From the NCBI GenBank assembly GCA_907165135.1, contig OU015568.1:13462501-13526500 (forward strand): a DNA stretch of 64,000 nt, in the 5' to 3' direction. The notes under the pieces are model-generated. The model saw only the letters and a list, made by a program, of their open reading frames with translations. It ran no database searches and had not been told where the DNA came from. The stretch is from Oikopleura dioica (taxonomy: Eukaryota; Chordata; Appendicularia; Copelata; Oikopleuridae). This document shows positions 61,001 to 64,000 of this stretch, one piece after another. Both the position numbers and the translations under genes were made by a program. Positions within the stretch are counted from its first letter, which is position 1. Each line of letters begins with the position of its first letter.

Positions 61001-64000
61001 TCAGAGAACTGGTCAATGATGAAGTTTCTAAATGTTGATGGTTGATTATCCATTCCATGGCCGACTGGGCTCGGTCCAATTTTCCAACTCCAAAGAGCAG
61101 ACCAGTTATCAACGCAGAGAACGTTTTCAACAACGACACCAGAACTGGCCTGAACCCAGACACAATGATGCATATTTCTCCATGAAGTGAAGTTAGCAAT
61201 CTTTACGCAGTCACCTGGTCCATTATTGTTCCAGTGGACACCTCTAAGCGTAGTATGAGCGGTATTATGTCCCATTGCAGATCCAGAATTCTCATAACTG
61301 CAAAGCTCAGTCGCGTCACAGGCATCAAACTGTGTCACAAATCCGTTTCCATCTCCTCCGGCAACGGTGTTTCCATCAAACACGATATCGCGAGTGGCTG
61401 TGATAAAGAATCCGGCTGGTTCTGTGTCTTCCTCATATTTGTAAAATTCAGCTGTAGCTGGATAGATAGCGTGGAATTGAATCTTTGAAATAAGATTGTT
61501 TGTGATTGTAGAACCAACGGGCGAGTCAAGATTCATTATATGGTTACCACCGAGCATATCATACATGACATTGCCACTAATCTCGTAGTTGGTTGTAAAT
61601 CGAGTGGCGATACCACCATTGTAGCAATGATGGAAAGAAGAGTCTTTCACATATGATGGCTGAATGTTGTAAATAGAATCGGCGACAGAAGCATCTTGAA
61701 GACCCCAGAGGAAAACTGGAACTCGCTGATCATCTTCTTCTTGGTAACCGAACTGACCCATTCCTCGGAACTCAACGTTTTGAATTTGTGCCCAACCATA
61801 TCGCAGAGCCCCTGTGTTTGCTTCGGCGGATCTCATTACAACAACACGACCACCAAAGATGTCCTCGGAGTCACTATGACCGTCGATGACAATATTGTGG
61901 GAGAGAAGACCAATTTCAGCGCCAAAGTGAGTATCGGAGCCATATTTAAGTGTACGCGTCTCGTCAACACCAGCATGTCTGAACTCAACTTGATGATCCA
62001 GAGTGATAAGGTTTCCATCGATAGCCTGAATGAAGAATTCTTCAGCCTCTCGTGGATCGAAACTGGTTGGAGCGATGAAGATTCGATCGCCAACGTTCCA
62101 GCCTGTTGCGTCAGTTGTCCTAATCTCTCTGTATCCAGGTAAGATGAAGTTCTTGAGGTATGTCTTAGTGAAATTCCGGGGGCAACCATGCATTTCCAGA
62201 CCACCTAAAACCGCGATAGCCTTAGCTCCAATAACAATAGCAGCCTCTGGAGACCCGACTTCTGTAGACCATTTATCTCCGGTAAGACTAATCTGGACTG
62301 AACCATCGCATGGCCATGGGTTCTCAGCTGTTCCAACTTTGAAAGCGGACTGCGACATAAAGTAAGTATTTCTGCCCTCGATACCCTTGGAATACTTCAT
62401 GTTCTCGACAGTACCAAACGATCTTCCAATCATATCAGTGAAGTTTCCACCGCCAGTGTTCGTCAAAATTTGTCGAGCTGTAATGGTGAAATCTTTTCCA
62501 GCAAGCTGATCAAATTCTAGTGCTCCTTCCACAAAGATAAGATCGACATCGACGTCTGGAATATCGATAAGCATGTGAGTGGATCCCGTAATTGTGACAT
62601 TAGATCCCGGTTCTGGGATACCATCTTCCCAACATTCTGGAACAGACCAGCGGCAAGTTGTTTGATCTGGATTGACTGGTGGTGGATCAGTTGGTGGAGG
62701 AATACAATTCTCCCAGAAACACTTGTACATTTTCATGTTGAAACTGTTATCGCAGTATTTGTCAGGGGTACCAGAATTTTCAGAACCAGCAATGCAATCA
62801 GCTCGATCGAACATCATTGCAAGTCGGCCCTTGTGGGCACCCGGAACAGTAAGTGTATCATTACCGTAGTAATATTTCTTATTTCCGTCGCCGGCTTGAG
62901 GAAGGCGATCCATTTCTTCTCCAAGACCAGTTACGTAATCAACTCTCTGGACTTCATGAGAAAGCCAGACTTCCTTCGTCTCTCCGACATCGTACATATT
63001 TGCAGAATAAGAAATATTGTTCACGTGACCTAATCCGACCCAATGGACGTAGTTTTCAACTCCTGTTGGCAACAAAACCATCCATCCACCGCCATGAGTA
63101 GATCGGCATTTCTGGAAATTTCCTCGTTCTTCACCATAGATAGAGGTCATATTCATTTGTGTTCCGGAAAATACTGCAGGCATATTATTTAAACCAAGTC
63201 GATGGAAAGCAGTCGCCGGTGGGCAAATAGAAGAGTCTGCTCCTCGTGAGAATGAAGCATCGGAGGTACATCCTGGATCATAGTTGCTAGCAGAAGCAAC
63301 AACCTTGGCACCGGGTTGTCCAAGCATTCGCTGTGGCCAGCCGTCACCACCACTACCCTCAGAGTTCAATGGTGCGGATAGAGTTCCGTCAGTATCGTGG
63401 AGAATAGTAACATGTCGCCATTTAGCTCGGAATCGATTTGGAGAGTTGTTCCATTGGACTCGTCTAAACTCAGCAGTGAAACCGCAATCTTCGAAATCAG
63501 ACGCGTAACAAGCGTCGATGCCCTTGCACTTGCTGTGATCAAAGTTGAAGAATCGTATTCCATCAACGTCGGTAGAACCAACCATCCATGGGGTCTCAAG
63601 ACCGATGGAAGTACAGTCATTAAGAGATTCGTGGGCGCCTGAGTATCCGATAGAGATACCGTCCTGCATACCGTACGAGAGATCTCCGAAGAGCTCATCT
63701 CTTGACTCCATGAAAGCAAAATTGGAGATAGAGTTGTCAGAGAAAACACCGTTCTTTACTCGGACGCCATTTCCAGCGGAAGCGATTTCAAAACCTCGCT
63801 TGTTATGCCAGCCGACAACGTCCTCAAAGTTGTGCTGTCGATCACCACCCCGGGTTCCTCCACAATCTTCAGCTCTTGGTCGGTATTCCAAGAAAATCCA
63901 AAAGCCGTACTCACCAACACTATGGGCAGTGTTGTTTCTGAATTCAAGAACAGGCTGAGAGTCTGGACATTTGGCATATCCAGAGTCCTGGAACCATTGC
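58054..64000 (-). CDS. PKHD1L1-like: Fibrocystin-L-like giant secreted protein with G8 domain and leucine-rich tail (partial)
   Basis: The gene runs off the right edge; more than 1,850 residues are visible. A 4.6-kb open exon (59281 to the edge) opens with PbH1-type sequence (RNNTAHSVGEYGFWIFLEYRPR, split by position) and continues to a G8 domain: CRWSVPECWEDGIPEPGSNV, MLIDIPDVDVDLIFVEGALEF, VQISLTGDKW. Long right-handed beta-helix repeats follow (YNGGIATRFTTNYEISGNV, TLRGVHWNNNGPGDCV). Two basic clusters, PQRRRRSPYN and FDRRRRQSG, look like furin sites. Short exons then encode VGLNFQVISPASAI, a Thr/Pro linker and a leucine-rich stretch (VKQLDISGNPALP, LKTLDISNNKIQC) to the stop at 58054. No membrane segment precedes the stop, unlike vertebrate PKHD1L1. 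Arg is mostly CGA. It is perhaps an extracellular matrix or house component, but that is a guess. Confidence 0.75.

Noticed and set aside
59281-63891. CEMIP/TMEM2 hyaluronidase instead of fibrocystin-L
   Set aside because: G8 and PbH1 are shared, but the size, the beta-helix sequence before G8 and the overall order resemble PKHD1L1 more; not excluded.

Overview
The window looks like the genome of a larvacean (appendicularian) tunicate, most probably Oikopleura or a close relative. This is inferred from genome style rather than from a marker gene. Genes are dense and animal-type, and most introns are about 40-75 bp. Several start codons sit a few bases after a pyrimidine-AG, as expected for spliced-leader trans-splicing. 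UBR3, ESD and TXNDC17 are packed head to tail like an operon. One gene (MTG1) can only be read if GG-AG and GA-AG introns are used, a known oddity of larvaceans.

Layout. 1-7.3 kb, minus strand: the first exon of PRPS, MYBBP1A, a seven-unit polyubiquitin gene and a small unknown ORF. 7.9-17.3 kb, plus strand: an unrecognised gene, then UBR3, ESD (S-formylglutathione hydrolase) and TXNDC17. 17.6-21.1 kb: a class II aldolase/adducin-head gene with a 2.5-kb transposon in one exon; the transposon carries two TTAA-flanked elements. 21.4-25.6 kb: a secreted EGF plus ITIH-tail protein, a double-headed sulfotransferase (minus) and a small coiled-coil protein. 26-33.3 kb: PWP1, with a 1-kb hAT-like element inside an exon, and MTG1. 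33.3-45 kb: a sparse region and then PDE8. 46.6-50 kb: LMBR1-like and PQ-loop-like membrane proteins. 51.9-57.1 kb: the synaptic scaffold RIM, with a complete sFRP gene on the opposite strand of one intron and a tRNA-Arg(TCG) in another. 58 kb to the end, minus: a very large fibrocystin-L-like secreted protein with a leucine-rich tail that runs off the window.

The strongest points are these. (1) Two transposons lie in coding exons with perfect target duplications, and the host frame is intact on both sides. In each case canonical GT-AG sites in or beside the transposon ends would remove it in frame, so they may act as introns. (2) One polypeptide joins a WSCD-type and a GAL3ST-type sulfotransferase. 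(3) The sFRP cysteine-rich domain has lost both partners of one disulfide. (4) Three polyubiquitin introns sit at the same codon in different repeat units. (5) Two genes carry one-base frameshifts in homopolymers that look like assembly errors.

Functions are mostly housekeeping: ubiquitin and N-degron turnover, rRNA synthesis and ribosome biogenesis, mitochondrial ribosome assembly, formaldehyde and redox metabolism. With them are signalling and secretory genes (cAMP hydrolysis, Wnt antagonism, synaptic release, sulfation, giant extracellular protein). Exon limits were derived by eye from frame and splice signals. Family calls come from recalled family motifs, not from a database search.
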